Source of the DNA: Rhodanobacter ginsengisoli
Lineage (GTDB): Bacteria; Pseudomonadota; Gammaproteobacteria; Xanthomonadales; Rhodanobacteraceae
NCBI RefSeq assembly: GCF_042657065.1
Contig: NZ_JBHSNF010000004.1
Coordinates: 1-64,000, forward strand
Length of the DNA: 64,000 nt
Direction of reading: 5' to 3'
The notes under the pieces are model-generated. The model was given only the letters and a program-made list of their open reading frames with translations, was not told the DNA's origin and did not search any database. Numbering within the stretch: position 1 is the first letter of the stretch; each line of letters starts with the position of its first letter. Shown one piece after another: positions 25,887 to 34,784 of this stretch. A program made the translations under genes and the position numbers.

Positions 25887-26486
25887 TCAGCCGCGCTTGC
25901 GTGCGGCTGGTTTGCGGACGGGTGACGACTTCGCCGGCTCGCCCTTCTTGCCGATCTGCTCCAGCAAGGTATTCATGTCCTCGGCGTGCTCCTCCTCCAT
26001 CGCCAGGATGCCTTCCAGCACACGGCGGGTGGTCGGGTCGTCGGTGCCGATGTAGCTGATCATCTCGCGATAGCTGTCGATCGCGATGCGTTCCGCGACC
26101 AGGTCTTCCTTGATCATGTCGACGATGTCCTCACCCTCGACGTAGTCGGAATGGCTGCGGCTGAGCAGGCCTTCCGGCGACAGGTTCGGCTTGCCGTCGA
26201 GCTGGGTGATGCGCTCGGCGAGCAGGTCGGCGTGACCCTGCTCCTCGTTCGCGTGCTGCAGGAATTCGGCCTTGATCGCCTGCGAGTGGATTCCCGAGGC
26301 CATGTAGTAGTGGTACTTGTAGCGCAGTACGCAGACGATCTCGGTGGCCAGCGCATGGTTGAGCAACTTGACCACGGTGGCCCGATCGGCACGGTAACCG
26401 GCGGTCATCGCGCCCTTGTCGATATCCTGACGCGCGCGCTTGCGGATGTTCTCGATGTCGCTGACGAACGGCTTGGTCTTGGCCAT
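25887..26486 (-). CDS. Ferritin-like di-iron protein (bacterioferritin/Dps-like)
   Basis: A 199-residue four-helix-bundle protein. Metal ligands are seen as E in ATEIVCVLRY, ExxH in NEEQGHADLL, E in LVAERIAIDSY and ExxH in MEEEHAEDM. That is the ferritin/bacterioferritin arrangement rather than the inter-subunit Dps site. No haem methionine is obvious. A Lys/Pro-rich tail (about 25 residues, ending AARKRG) is basic and could bind DNA, as in some Dps-like proteins. Expected role is iron storage or peroxide protection. It converges with the oxidoreductase operon. Confidence 0.87.
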   Translation of the reverse strand: MAKTKPFVSDIENIRKRARQDIDKGAMTAGYRADRATVVKLLNHALATEIVCVLRYKYHYYMASGIHSQAIKAEFLQHANEEQGHADLLAERITQLDGKPNLSPEGLLSRSHSDYVEGEDIVDMIKEDLVAERIAIDSYREMISYIGTDDPTTRRVLEGILAMEEEHAEDMNTLLEQIGKKGEPAKSSPVRKPAARKRG

Positions 26487-26644
26487 TGGCTTGCTCCTGG
26501 GGACATTGCATGGATGTCGACCCGCCAGTCGGGTCGATGTCTAAGATTGTCCAGTGAGCCTATAAAGCCGGGCGGAAAAGTCAGGTGAAGAACAGCACCG
26601 CAACCAGGCTGTCACGCGAATGCGATCTCGGCGAAGCCGCCCGG

Positions 26645-27505
26645 TCAGCGCACCGCGAATCGTTCGGCACGATCGAGCGTGGCCTGCAGGCCGGGAAGAA
26701 CCCGCTCGATCAGGTCGGCGTGACGGCGCCATTTGTCCGGTGCTGGCCGGGAGACGGTGTAGCGGGAAAACGGAAGAGCGGCATCGAGCGGCCGGTCCCA
26801 TTCGAGTCCCAATGCATTGCACAGGCTTTTCATCTCCGCAGCCGGGGCGGCGAGGAACTCGTCATAGCGGATCTTGTGGCACCGATCCGGCGGGAATACC
26901 GACAGGTCGTCCAGCAGGATACGCGTGGTGGTTTCCCACTGCACCGCCACGATTTCCTCCAGTGGTCGGCCGACCAGCTCGCGCCAACCCGGTATCAACA
27001 GCAGGGACCAGGGCAACCCGGTCCAGCCGGGCAGCTGCGGATAGGTACGGAACCTTCCGGACTGCCAGGCCTCCATCATGCTGCTCAGGGTCTGGCGCGG
27101 ATCGCGGTACAGGTAAACGAACTGCGCCTCCGGAAAGGCCCGTGCCAGAAGCGGAATGCGCAGCGCGTTCTTCGGGGTCTTTTCCAGCAGCCGGTATGGC
27201 TGTCGCGCCGGCGGCTGCCCGTCGCGATCGCGCATCTGCGAATGGAAGCGCCGGCGCAACTCGTCAACCACGGCCGGCGTTGCGGACGATGCGTCGAGTC
27301 GATTGGAATCGTAGCCGCGGAACGCCGGATTCAGGCTGGTGATGCCTTCGATCAAGCCATGACTTTCCCGGCCGGTAGTGAACAGGCCCGGTGCCTGCGC
27401 CAGCGTTTCGAACAGCAGGGTCGAGCCGGATCGGGGCGGGGAGATGATGAAGACTGGACGATCGAATACGGGATCCCGTGAAGCTTCCGTCTTGAAAGGT
27501 TGCAT
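26645..27505 (-). CDS. Sulfotransferase family protein
   Basis: A 286-residue PAPS-dependent sulfotransferase. The phosphosulfate loop is PPRSGSTLLFETL near the N-terminus. FVYLYRDPRQTLSSMMEAWQ holds the 3'-phosphate-binding Arg and Ser. LLEKTPKNALRIP is a further typical block. The start codon overlaps the stop of the upstream Asp/Asn beta-hydroxylase gene (TGATG), so the two are coupled. The acceptor is unknown. Coupling to a peptide-type hydroxylase suggests both act on one product. The upstream in-frame extension to 27685 lacks family similarity. Confidence 0.88.
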   Translation of the reverse strand: MQPFKTEASRDPVFDRPVFIISPPRSGSTLLFETLAQAPGLFTTGRESHGLIEGITSLNPAFRGYDSNRLDASSATPAVVDELRRRFHSQMRDRDGQPPARQPYRLLEKTPKNALRIPLLARAFPEAQFVYLYRDPRQTLSSMMEAWQSGRFRTYPQLPGWTGLPWSLLLIPGWRELVGRPLEEIVAVQWETTTRILLDDLSVFPPDRCHKIRYDEFLAAPAAEMKSLCNALGLEWDRPLDAALPFSRYTVSRPAPDKWRRHADLIERVLPGLQATLDRAERFAVR

Positions 27506-28488
27506 CACGATGCCCGCCTCATGCCTTGCGTGGCAGTCGGCTGCCGGCGATCGCCCAGCGCACCTATGAAAATCAGCCCGTTCATGCCTTCGATGAAGGA
27601 CATGTTGCTGTTGAACTTCAACTCTCCGGCAAAACGGTGAATCTGCTGTTCGAAGGCATCCAGTTTCTCGCGATAGATCGGCCATGCGTGCGGGGCATCG
27701 CCATGTGCCGCCCAGATCTCCTGCCAGACAGTAATGAAACGGGAAGCGATCTGCCTCACCCGGGCAAGCTGCTCGTGCGGCCGGGTGTCGTCGAGAAGGA
27801 AGAGCAGATGTTCCCTCAGTTCCCAGGGCGTCATGACATCCGGGAAGTTCACCGACTCGTACGTCAGGCGCGGCGGCGATGGCGATGCCAAGCCGCTGAA
27901 CGTTTCCGGATGCCAGTTCTCCGTCACGGATCCGGCGAACGGGTCACGTCCACGATCGACGGTGTTCCAGAAGCGTTCGCTGCCGACGGTATCCGCCACC
28001 AGGTGGATTCTTTCGGCGGCGGCGTCGTTGATCACCCGGTGCATGCGCCAGGTATCGAAGAGCCAGCACTCCCCCGCTTTCATGTTGACTTCCTCGTCTC
28101 CACAGATGAAGCGCACGGCCGGCTGTGTGACGACGGGAACATGGACGCGCACACGTTCGCGCCAGTAGTAGTTCAGATCGACATGCGGCTTGACCTCGGC
28201 ATGCCCGCTCAATTTCATCAGACGACTGCGCCCCCATACGGCGCCGATTTTCTCCAGCACCTGCATCAGGTAAGGGCAATGCTCGAGGTAGGGTGTGGGC
28301 CGCATCGGGCCGGCAACACCATCGTTTGCCGGATCGCCCTCCACCGAGATCAGCGGCAGCGCAAAATTGCCCGGAAATTTCTGCGGGTGGTCGCGCCAGC
28401 ACGAGGCGTCCAGCGCATTGATTTCGGCAAGCAGGCGCTGGGCATCAAACAACAGTGGCAGTTGTATGAAGGACGTCTTGAGCTTCAT
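27505..28488 (-). CDS. Aspartyl/asparaginyl beta-hydroxylase family dioxygenase
   Basis: A 327-residue protein. The N-terminal 200 residues form an Asp/Asn beta-hydroxylase-type 2OG-Fe(II) oxygenase: HVD in VKPHVDLNYYWRERVRVHVP, the distal His in DTWRMHRVIN and Arg in RIHLVADT. The C-terminal 120 residues (ENWHPETFSGL onward) are helical and unassigned. The family also includes the lipid A hydroxylase LpxO, but the core here is closer to the soluble peptide-type group. It is translationally coupled to a sulfotransferase. No precursor peptide is visible nearby, so the substrate may be a metabolite or an unlinked protein. Confidence 0.87.
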   Translation of the reverse strand: MKLKTSFIQLPLLFDAQRLLAEINALDASCWRDHPQKFPGNFALPLISVEGDPANDGVAGPMRPTPYLEHCPYLMQVLEKIGAVWGRSRLMKLSGHAEVKPHVDLNYYWRERVRVHVPVVTQPAVRFICGDEEVNMKAGECWLFDTWRMHRVINDAAAERIHLVADTVGSERFWNTVDRGRDPFAGSVTENWHPETFSGLASPSPPRLTYESVNFPDVMTPWELREHLLFLLDDTRPHEQLARVRQIASRFITVWQEIWAAHGDAPHAWPIYREKLDAFEQQIHRFAGELKFNSNMSFIEGMNGLIFIGALGDRRQPTATQGMRRAS

Positions 28489-28708
28489 GAACCGACCTCG
28501 ACTTCGGGAATGGGCTTCGCTACGTAGGTGCGATGGCGTTCCGACACGCTCACCGAACGGTATGCCATTCACCCTGCAAGGGTCCGAAGTATGCACCGTC
28601 AGGCTTGTTCACGGGTAGAGCCGGCGGCCGGGCCGGCCTTGTCATCGCTGGACCGGAGACTCCCGAATCCACCCGATCGAGCAGAAAATCAGGACAAATT
28701 GCCGCACA

Positions 28709-29359
28709 TCAACGCGGCAGGTAGGCCCGCAGGAACATCTTGACGCCGGCTCGCGCCGTGGTCTCGATTTCCCTGGCATAGCTCTCGGGGCACTCGGTGC
28801 AACCGAACATCTGGCGCATCATCAGATTGCCCTTGATCAAGGTGATGAATTGCACGCTGGCGTGCGGCACGTCATCGATGTCCAGCTTGCCGGCGTCAAC
28901 CGCCTGCTGCAGCAAGCGTTCCATCAAGCCATGTGTACGCATCGCCCCCTCTTCCCAGATCAACTTGCCGTAGCGGGGATTGCCCTGGCGACAGTCGCTG
29001 AGAATGGCGCGGAAGGTGCCCACGGTTTCCGCATTGCAGTCGAGGCGAGCATGCGTCAGGGCGACCCGCAACAGGGTTTCCTCGATATCGGCTTGCGGGT
29101 CGAAGAAATACGTCTCCTCCGGCAGCAGGTCCTGGATGCGCGAGCGAATCACTTCGCGAAACAGATTGTCCTTGTCACCGAAATGACTGTAGACCGTGAG
29201 TTTCGACACGCCAGCATCGGCCGCGATGGCATCCATGCTGGTACCGGCAAATGCATTGCGTATGAACAATGCCTTCGCTGCACTCAGGATCGCGGCACGC
29301 TTCTCCATATCCTTCGGGCGACCGGGGCCCTGGGGTCTGATTTGCGCGCTGGTATTCAT
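28709..29359 (-). CDS. TetR/AcrR-family regulator, AefR-like
   Basis: A 216-residue repressor. The helix-turn-helix is in residues 20-65 (SMDAIAADAGVSKLTVYSHF, then GDKDNLFREV). The C-terminal domain (LSDCRQGNPRYGKLIWEEG onward) matches the TetR_C_7/AefR-like type, often found with RND efflux genes. No pump gene is adjacent in the window. The nearest efflux part is tolC at 30315 behind pcm. The 263-bp gap upstream (29360-29622) contains an AT-rich stretch around 29380-29425 that could hold its operator, but I see no clear palindrome. Confidence 0.92.
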   Translation of the reverse strand: MNTSAQIRPQGPGRPKDMEKRAAILSAAKALFIRNAFAGTSMDAIAADAGVSKLTVYSHFGDKDNLFREVIRSRIQDLLPEETYFFDPQADIEETLLRVALTHARLDCNAETVGTFRAILSDCRQGNPRYGKLIWEEGAMRTHGLMERLLQQAVDAGKLDIDDVPHASVQFITLIKGNLMMRQMFGCTECPESYAREIETTARAGVKMFLRAYLPR

Positions 29360-29622
29360 GCCTCCACCTTCACAAACGGGAATTCCAGCTTTATTATACG
29401 CATCGGTTCATTTATTTTCCAAGCTGACACCCGTCGATGGCTGCGTCAACGATGGTGGGCGCGTTCGAACGGGTGACGCCCGTCAGCTGCTCGCGATGAC
29501 TTCCGGCACTTCGTCAGCCGGCGTACAACCGGCAGGCTAGCCACTGTCGGGCATGTCATTGTGGGGCCGTGCACAAGCACTTATCCTTCTTGACCTTTTT
29601 GATCCGCACGGGACACCAGCAG

Positions 29623-30282
29623 ATGGCAATGAATATCGAGCAGGCGCGACTGAACATGGTGGAAAACCAGGTTCGCCCATGGGAAGTGCTGGACGCTCGC
29701 GTACTGGACGTGATCAGCCGCGTGCGCCGCGAGGATTTCGTTGCCGCGGAACATCGCCAGCTCGCCTTTGCCGACCTGTGCCTGCCCTTGGGGCACGGCG
29801 AAGTGATGATGAAACCCGTGGTGGAAGGCCGCGTGCTGCAGGCGCTGGAGTTGCTGCCCACCGATCGCGTACTGGAAATCGGTACCGGCTCGGGCTTCCT
29901 CACCGCCTGCCTGGCCAGCCTGTCGGCGCAGGTGACCAGCGTGGATATCCATGCCGACTTCACCGCGGCGGCCACGGCGCGCCTGCGCGCCGCGGGCATC
30001 AGCAACGCTACCGTACTCACCGGCGAAGCGGTCGGTGACTGGCAGCCGGATGGCCTGTTCGACGCGTTGGTGGTGACCGGCGCGGTGTTCGAGATTCCGC
30101 CGCGCTGGCTGACCTGGCTGAAGCCCGCTGCCCGGGCGCTGGTCGTGCGCGGCCAGTCCCCGGCGCAGCATGCCACCCTGCTGACGCATGAGGGCACCGG
30201 CCGCTATCGCGAAGAAACCCTGTTCGAGACTGACCTGCCGTATCTGACCCACGCCGAGCCGCCGAAGCGGTTCGTATTCTGA
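29623..30282 (+). CDS. pcm: Protein-L-isoaspartate O-methyltransferase family protein
   Basis: A 219-residue SAM-dependent methyltransferase of the PCMT family, which repairs isoaspartyl residues. Motif I is VLEIGTGSGFLTACLA. The PCMT opening MVENQVRPWEVLDARVLD and LPLGHGEVMMKP are typical of the short proteobacterial group found before tolC. In that group the usual active-site Ser/Thr region is altered, so the repair activity is less certain than the fold. The ATG at 29623 is used. Another lies 6 bp downstream. tolC follows 32 bp after the stop and is probably co-transcribed. Confidence 0.88.
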   Translation: MAMNIEQARLNMVENQVRPWEVLDARVLDVISRVRREDFVAAEHRQLAFADLCLPLGHGEVMMKPVVEGRVLQALELLPTDRVLEIGTGSGFLTACLASLSAQVTSVDIHADFTAAATARLRAAGISNATVLTGEAVGDWQPDGLFDALVVTGAVFEIPPRWLTWLKPAARALVVRGQSPAQHATLLTHEGTGRYREETLFETDLPYLTHAEPPKRFVF

Positions 30283-30314
30283 CTTCGTTCCCGAACGACT
30301 CCACGAGGCACCTC

Positions 30315-31664
30315 ATGCGCTTGAAGCTGCTCACCCTTGCACTGGCCCTGGCCGCCATCTCGTTGCCCAGCCATGGTGAGGATCTGCTCGATGCCTATCG
30401 TGATGCCCGCGCCAACGATCCGGTGCTCTCGCAGGCCGATGCCACCCGGCTGGCCACCGGCGAGGGCGTACCACAGGCGCGCGCCTTGCTGCTGCCGCAG
30501 ATCTCGGCAGGACTCACGCTGAGCCAGACCAATGGCGGGGGCAGCGGCGCGGTCCAGGATCCGAACAACCCCGGCCAGTTCATCAGCACCAGCCAGTTCG
30601 GGCACACCCGCACGCGCAGCATCGATGGCACGCTCAGCCAGACGATCTTCGATTTCAGCAAATATGCCAACCTGAAGGCGGCGCATTCGGCCGCGAATGC
30701 CCAGGATGCGACCTACGAAGCGGCCCTGCAGAACCTGTACGTGCGGGTGACCGCCGCCTATTTCACGGTGCTGAACGACGAGGATCAGCTGGCCTTCGCC
30801 AAGGCCAACGAGGATGCCTACAAGCGCCAGTACGATCAGGCCGACCAGCAATACAAGGTCGGACTCTCCGCGATCACCAATGTGTACCAGGCCAAGGCCT
30901 ATTACGAGAACGCCAAGACCCAGTCGATCGCTGCACGGAACACCCTCGACAACGACCGCGAGGCGCTGCGCGTGATCACCGGCAAGCCGATCGGCGAGCT
31001 CAAGAAGCTGCGCGACGACCTGCCGTTGCAGCCACCCACACCGACCGATCCGGACAGCTGGGTCAAGCAGGCCCTGCAAAGCAACCCCACCCTGCAGGCG
31101 CAGAAGGACAATGTGGAAACGGCCCAGCACAACATCACGGCCGCCCGCGCCGGTCATTTGCCGACCATTTCCGCGAACGTCACCTACGGCAAGAACTCGA
31201 GCTGGTACCAGAATGGCGGTATCCATCAGGACACCCGCCCGTCGACCACCATCGGCCTGACCCTGAGCGTGCCGATCTTCTCCGGCGGCGCCACCCAGTC
31301 ACGCGTACGCCAGTCGATCTACCAGCGCGATGCCGCCACCGATGCGATGGAATTGCAGCGTCGGCAGATCGTGCAGGACACCCTGAACTACTATCGGTCG
31401 GTGATCGCCGGCATATCCCAGGTGGAGTCCAGCAAGGCCTCGGTGGAATCCGGTCAGAAGGCACTGGAAGCGACCCGCGCCGGTTTCGAGGTCGGGACCC
31501 AGACCTTCACCGACGTGCTGCTGGCGATCCAGACCCTGACCCAGTCGGAAAGCAACTACTCGCAGGCCCGTCATCAGTTCATCCTGAACAAGCTCCTGCT
31601 GCAGCAGGCCGCCGGCACCGCCGACCTGAAGAACATCGAGGAAATCAACGCGCTGCTGGAGTAA
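30315..31664 (+). CDS. tolC: TolC-family outer membrane efflux protein
   Basis: A 449-residue outer-membrane channel. A signal peptide (residues 1-22, LLTLALALAAISLPSHG) precedes the mature start EDLLDAYRDARANDPVLSQA, the classic TolC opening. Two internal repeats of the OEP fold follow, with coiled-coil helices (residues about 60-200 and 280-430). ARAGHLPTISANVTYGKNSS and the FEVGTQTFTDVLLAIQTL block are conserved. It serves type I secretion and tripartite efflux. The gene order pcm-tolC-waaA is typical of Xanthomonadales. Confidence 0.95.
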   Translation: MRLKLLTLALALAAISLPSHGEDLLDAYRDARANDPVLSQADATRLATGEGVPQARALLLPQISAGLTLSQTNGGGSGAVQDPNNPGQFISTSQFGHTRTRSIDGTLSQTIFDFSKYANLKAAHSAANAQDATYEAALQNLYVRVTAAYFTVLNDEDQLAFAKANEDAYKRQYDQADQQYKVGLSAITNVYQAKAYYENAKTQSIAARNTLDNDREALRVITGKPIGELKKLRDDLPLQPPTPTDPDSWVKQALQSNPTLQAQKDNVETAQHNITAARAGHLPTISANVTYGKNSSWYQNGGIHQDTRPSTTIGLTLSVPIFSGGATQSRVRQSIYQRDAATDAMELQRRQIVQDTLNYYRSVIAGISQVESSKASVESGQKALEATRAGFEVGTQTFTDVLLAIQTLTQSESNYSQARHQFILNKLLLQQAAGTADLKNIEEINALLE

Positions 31665-31681
31665 ATCGCAGCACGCGGACA

Positions 31682-31715
31682 GCAAGACGGCCGGGTTCGC
31701 AGCCGGCCGTCTTGC
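31682..31715. terminator. Terminator-like hairpin between convergent tolC and waaA
   Basis: GCAAGACGGCCGG (31682-31694) and CCGGCCGTCTTGC (31703-31715) form a perfect 13-bp stem with an 8-nt loop, 18 bp after the tolC stop and 25 bp before the waaA stop. There is no T-run on either strand. It may work with Rho or as a transcript-end stabiliser for both genes. Confidence 0.6.
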
Positions 31716-31739
31716 GATGCATCCATTCGACGATGCGGC

Positions 31740-33005
31740 CTATTCCTGCAGCAGCGTGTCGATCAGCTGCATGATCCTCTGCACGGCTCCGCGCTCGCGC
31801 TCGAAGACCCGCTGCGCCGCCTGCCCCATCTGCTCACGCTTGCCACCATCGAGCAGCAACTGCAGCACGTCCGGACCCAGCTGATCGGCATCCGGCACCC
31901 GTTCGGCGCCGCCCTGCTCGATCAGGCTGTCAGTGATCTCCTCGAAGTTGAACGTATACGGGCCCACCAGTACCGGGACGGACAGGGCCGCCGGCTCCAG
32001 CACATTGTGGCCGCCGATCGGCACCAGGCTGCCGCCGACAAAGGCCACGTCCGTTGCCGCAAAGAACGGCATCAACTGACCCATCGCATCGATCACGCAC
32101 ACCTGGTGCACCGGCAAGGGGACGCCGTCGACACTGCGCGTGGCGACCGTGAATCCCAGGCTGCGCGCTGCATTTTCGACCAGCCGGAACCGCTCCGGAT
32201 GCCGCGGCGCGAGCACCAGCAGCGCATCCGGAAATCGCTTCAACACCTTCAGGTGCGCCTCGAGTACCGCCAGTTCCTCACCTTCGTGGGTACTGGCCGC
32301 CATCCACACCGGTCGCCGCGGGCCCCAGTGTTCGCGCATCGCCGCACCGGCGGCAACCGCATCCTGTGGTATCGGCATGTCGAATTTCATGTTGCCCGTG
32401 ACCAGGACCTGTTCCGGATCGGCCCCCAGCAGCCGGTAACGGGCGGCATCGGTGCGCGACTGGGCCGCGATCAACTGCACACAGCGCAGCGCAGATCGCG
32501 CCAGACTACGCAACGGCTTGTAGCCGCGCATGGATCGCTCGGACAGTCGTGCGTTGACGATCATCAGCGGAATGCCGCGACGGCGGCAGGCAAAATACAG
32601 GTTCGGCCAGATCTCGGTTTCGACGATCAGGGCCAGCCGTGGCCGGATCCTCTTCAGGAAACGATTCACCGAAAATGGCAGGTCGTACGGCAGGTAGACA
32701 TGGAACACGCTGTCTCCAAACAGCTGGTGCACGCGCGCCGTGCCGGTCGGCGTGACCGTGGTGATGACCAGCGGCGCATTCGGATAGTCCCTGCGCAACG
32801 CCTTGATCAACGGCTCCGCTGCATTCACCTCGCCGACCGATACCGCATGCACCCACAAGCTGCCGGTGATTCCGGGGGTATCGAAAATGCCGAAGCGCTC
32901 GAGCCAGCGCCGGTGATATGGCCGCGATCGCACCCCGCGCGCCAGCAGCCGCAGCACCAGCAGCGGCGTCACCAGGAACATGGCGAAGGTGTACAGGTAG
33001 CGCAA
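31740..33005 (-). CDS. waaA: 3-deoxy-D-manno-octulosonic acid (Kdo) transferase
   Basis: A 421-residue inner-membrane-anchored enzyme that adds Kdo to lipid IVA. The N-terminal anchor LYTFAMFLVTPLLVLRLLAR aligns with that of E. coli WaaA. The catalytic region HAVSVGEVNAAEPLIKAL includes the conserved Glu. The donor-binding blocks (STHEGEE; APRHPERF; FVGGSLVPIGGHNVLEPA) are intact. The start is taken as TTG at 33005, with GGGGA 8 nt upstream, because this matches the E. coli N-terminus. The ATG at 32981 would remove part of the anchor. It diverges from the lipid A acyltransferase gene. Confidence 0.95.
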   Translation of the reverse strand: MRYLYTFAMFLVTPLLVLRLLARGVRSRPYHRRWLERFGIFDTPGITGSLWVHAVSVGEVNAAEPLIKALRRDYPNAPLVITTVTPTGTARVHQLFGDSVFHVYLPYDLPFSVNRFLKRIRPRLALIVETEIWPNLYFACRRRGIPLMIVNARLSERSMRGYKPLRSLARSALRCVQLIAAQSRTDAARYRLLGADPEQVLVTGNMKFDMPIPQDAVAAGAAMREHWGPRRPVWMAASTHEGEELAVLEAHLKVLKRFPDALLVLAPRHPERFRLVENAARSLGFTVATRSVDGVPLPVHQVCVIDAMGQLMPFFAATDVAFVGGSLVPIGGHNVLEPAALSVPVLVGPYTFNFEEITDSLIEQGGAERVPDADQLGPDVLQLLLDGGKREQMGQAAQRVFERERGAVQRIMQLIDTLLQE

Positions 33006-33081
33006 CGTTCGATCCCCGCAGTAAACGGGCGAGTATAGCGAGAGCGGCCGGCGCGAGCCGGAACGAGGACAGCCCGCTACA

Positions 33082-34017
33082 ATGCCGACGATGCCCGGCA
33101 TGCTCCGTCCCAGTTTCAACCGCTCGCTGCTTGTCCCGCGCCATTGGCCGGCGTGGCTGGGCGTCGCCGTGATCTGGCTGATCGCCCGATTGCCGCAGCG
33201 CGCGCTGCTGTGGCTCGGTCGTCGGATCGGTGGCCTGGTGCTGCGGATTCCGTCTGCGCGCCGGCGCATCGCCGAAGCCAATATCGCGTTGTGTTTCCCC
33301 GAACTCGATGCCACCGCCCGCAAGGCACTGGTCGACGCCAACCTGCGCGACATCGGCTTGATGCTGGTGGAATTCGCGCTGGGCTGGATGGGCACCGATC
33401 GCCGCATGGCGGAGATTCCCACCCGCATCGACGGCCTGCAGCATCTCGAAGCTGCGCGCGCGCAGGGCAAGGGCGTGCTGCTGGTCGGGGGTCACTTCTC
33501 GCACCTGGAACTGTGCGCGCGGCTGGTCTCGCAGCGCATCCGCATCGCCGGTATGTACCGTCGCATGGACTCGGACGTATTCGAGTGGGTCGTGCTGCGG
33601 GCACGTCTGCACTACGCCGCCGCGATGTTCGACAAGGACGACATCCGCGGCACCGTGAAATACCTGCGCGCCGGCGGCACGCTGTGGTATGCACCTGATC
33701 AGGACATGCGCAGCAAGGACACCGTGTTCGCGCCGTTCTTCGGCGTGCCGGCAGCCACCATCACCGCCACCCACCACCTGGCGCGCATGGCCGGCGCGGT
33801 GGTGATCCCGTTCTTCCATCGCCGCCTGCCGGCAGGCCAGGGCTACGCGTTGCGCCTCGGCGCGCCGCTGCAGGACTTTCCCGGCACCGATGCGCTGGCC
33901 GACACCGCCCGCATCAACGCCTGCATCGAGCAGATGGTGCGCGAGGCACCCGAGCAATACCTGTGGGTGCACAAGCGATTCAAGACGCGACCACCGGGTG
34001 CTCCGAACATCTACTGA
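33082..34017 (+). CDS. lpxL: Lipid A late acyltransferase (LpxL/HtrB family)
   Basis: A 311-residue membrane-associated acyltransferase that adds a secondary acyl chain to Kdo2-lipid IVA. The HX4E catalytic motif is in VGGHFSHLELCARL. RRMDSDVFEW, WYAPDQDMRSKDTVFAPFFG and FFHRRLP are typical family blocks. One membrane anchor lies near residues 20-45. Three closely spaced in-frame ATGs (33082, 33091, 33100) are possible starts, and no good ribosome site favours one. It diverges from waaA, so two successive lipid A steps share a control region. Whether it is LpxL or LpxM in function cannot be told from sequence. Confidence 0.92.
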   Translation: MPTMPGMLRPSFNRSLLVPRHWPAWLGVAVIWLIARLPQRALLWLGRRIGGLVLRIPSARRRIAEANIALCFPELDATARKALVDANLRDIGLMLVEFALGWMGTDRRMAEIPTRIDGLQHLEAARAQGKGVLLVGGHFSHLELCARLVSQRIRIAGMYRRMDSDVFEWVVLRARLHYAAAMFDKDDIRGTVKYLRAGGTLWYAPDQDMRSKDTVFAPFFGVPAATITATHHLARMAGAVVIPFFHRRLPAGQGYALRLGAPLQDFPGTDALADTARINACIEQMVREAPEQYLWVHKRFKTRPPGAPNIY

Positions 34018-34784
34018 TCGGGCTCGCCTCGGTGCAGCTGGCGCTGACGCGCCTCGTAAAGCTTGGCGTATTTCAGGAAGGCGTAGAACGCGTGGACCCG
34101 CGCCGCGATGAAACCCGCCCAGCCCGATCGGTAATGACCGCGCAACAGGTAGTAGCGCAGGAACGCCACCGTCGGGTACGCCACCATGCGCAGCCGCAGC
34201 CAGGTCACCCTGCGCTGGGCCAGGTCGGCCAGTTGCATGCTGGAGTAGCGGTTGGCCTTGGCGGTGCGTCCGGCGATATCGGGTTCGCCGTAGTGATCGA
34301 TGATCGCGTCGAGCACGCCGACCGAACCCTCGACCAGCACCGACTCGTGCACCTCGTGGCCGCTCATCCGCGCCCGCTGCCGATCGAACAGCCGCACGTA
34401 GTGGTTGAGCCGGGTGCGCGCCGACTGCCAGCGCCAGAACTGCCACTCGCGGCGCCACAGTTGATAGCCCGCATGCGCAGGTGCCACCAGGGTCCGTTGC
34501 AGCAGTGCGGCGGCCTCCTCGCCGATCGACTCGTCCGAATCCAGCAGCAGCACCCAGCGATGGCTGGCCAGATCGATCGCCGCCTGCTTCTGCGCACTGT
34601 AACCGGCAAACGGCTGCGCATGAATGCGCGCGCCGTGATGCGCGGCAATCGCCAGCGTCGCATCGGTCGAACCGGAGTCCAGCACCACGATCTCTTCGGC
34701 CCAGCCCACGCCGCGCAGACAGGCGTCGAGGGTGTCGGCGTTGTTGAACGTGGTCACCACCACCGACAGCAACTCACGCTCCAT
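34011..34784 (-). CDS. Family 2 glycosyltransferase, WaaE/KdtX-like
   Basis: A 257-residue GT-A enzyme. The nucleotide-sugar part is LSVVVTTFNNADTLDACLRG, then VVLDSGSTDAT, with the metal-binding motif LLLDSDE. LVEGSVGVLDAIIDHY and RTAKANRYSSMQ are typical of the LPS core beta-1,4-glucosyltransferase (WaaE/KdtX) group. A C-terminal helical tail could bind the membrane. Its start overlaps the end of the O-antigen ligase gene by 11 bp. Its stop overlaps the convergent lpxL gene by 7 bp. The sugar transferred is not known. Confidence 0.9.
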   Translation of the reverse strand: MERELLSVVVTTFNNADTLDACLRGVGWAEEIVVLDSGSTDATLAIAAHHGARIHAQPFAGYSAQKQAAIDLASHRWVLLLDSDESIGEEAAALLQRTLVAPAHAGYQLWRREWQFWRWQSARTRLNHYVRLFDRQRARMSGHEVHESVLVEGSVGVLDAIIDHYGEPDIAGRTAKANRYSSMQLADLAQRRVTWLRLRMVAYPTVAFLRYYLLRGHYRSGWAGFIAARVHAFYAFLKYAKLYEARQRQLHRGEPDQ

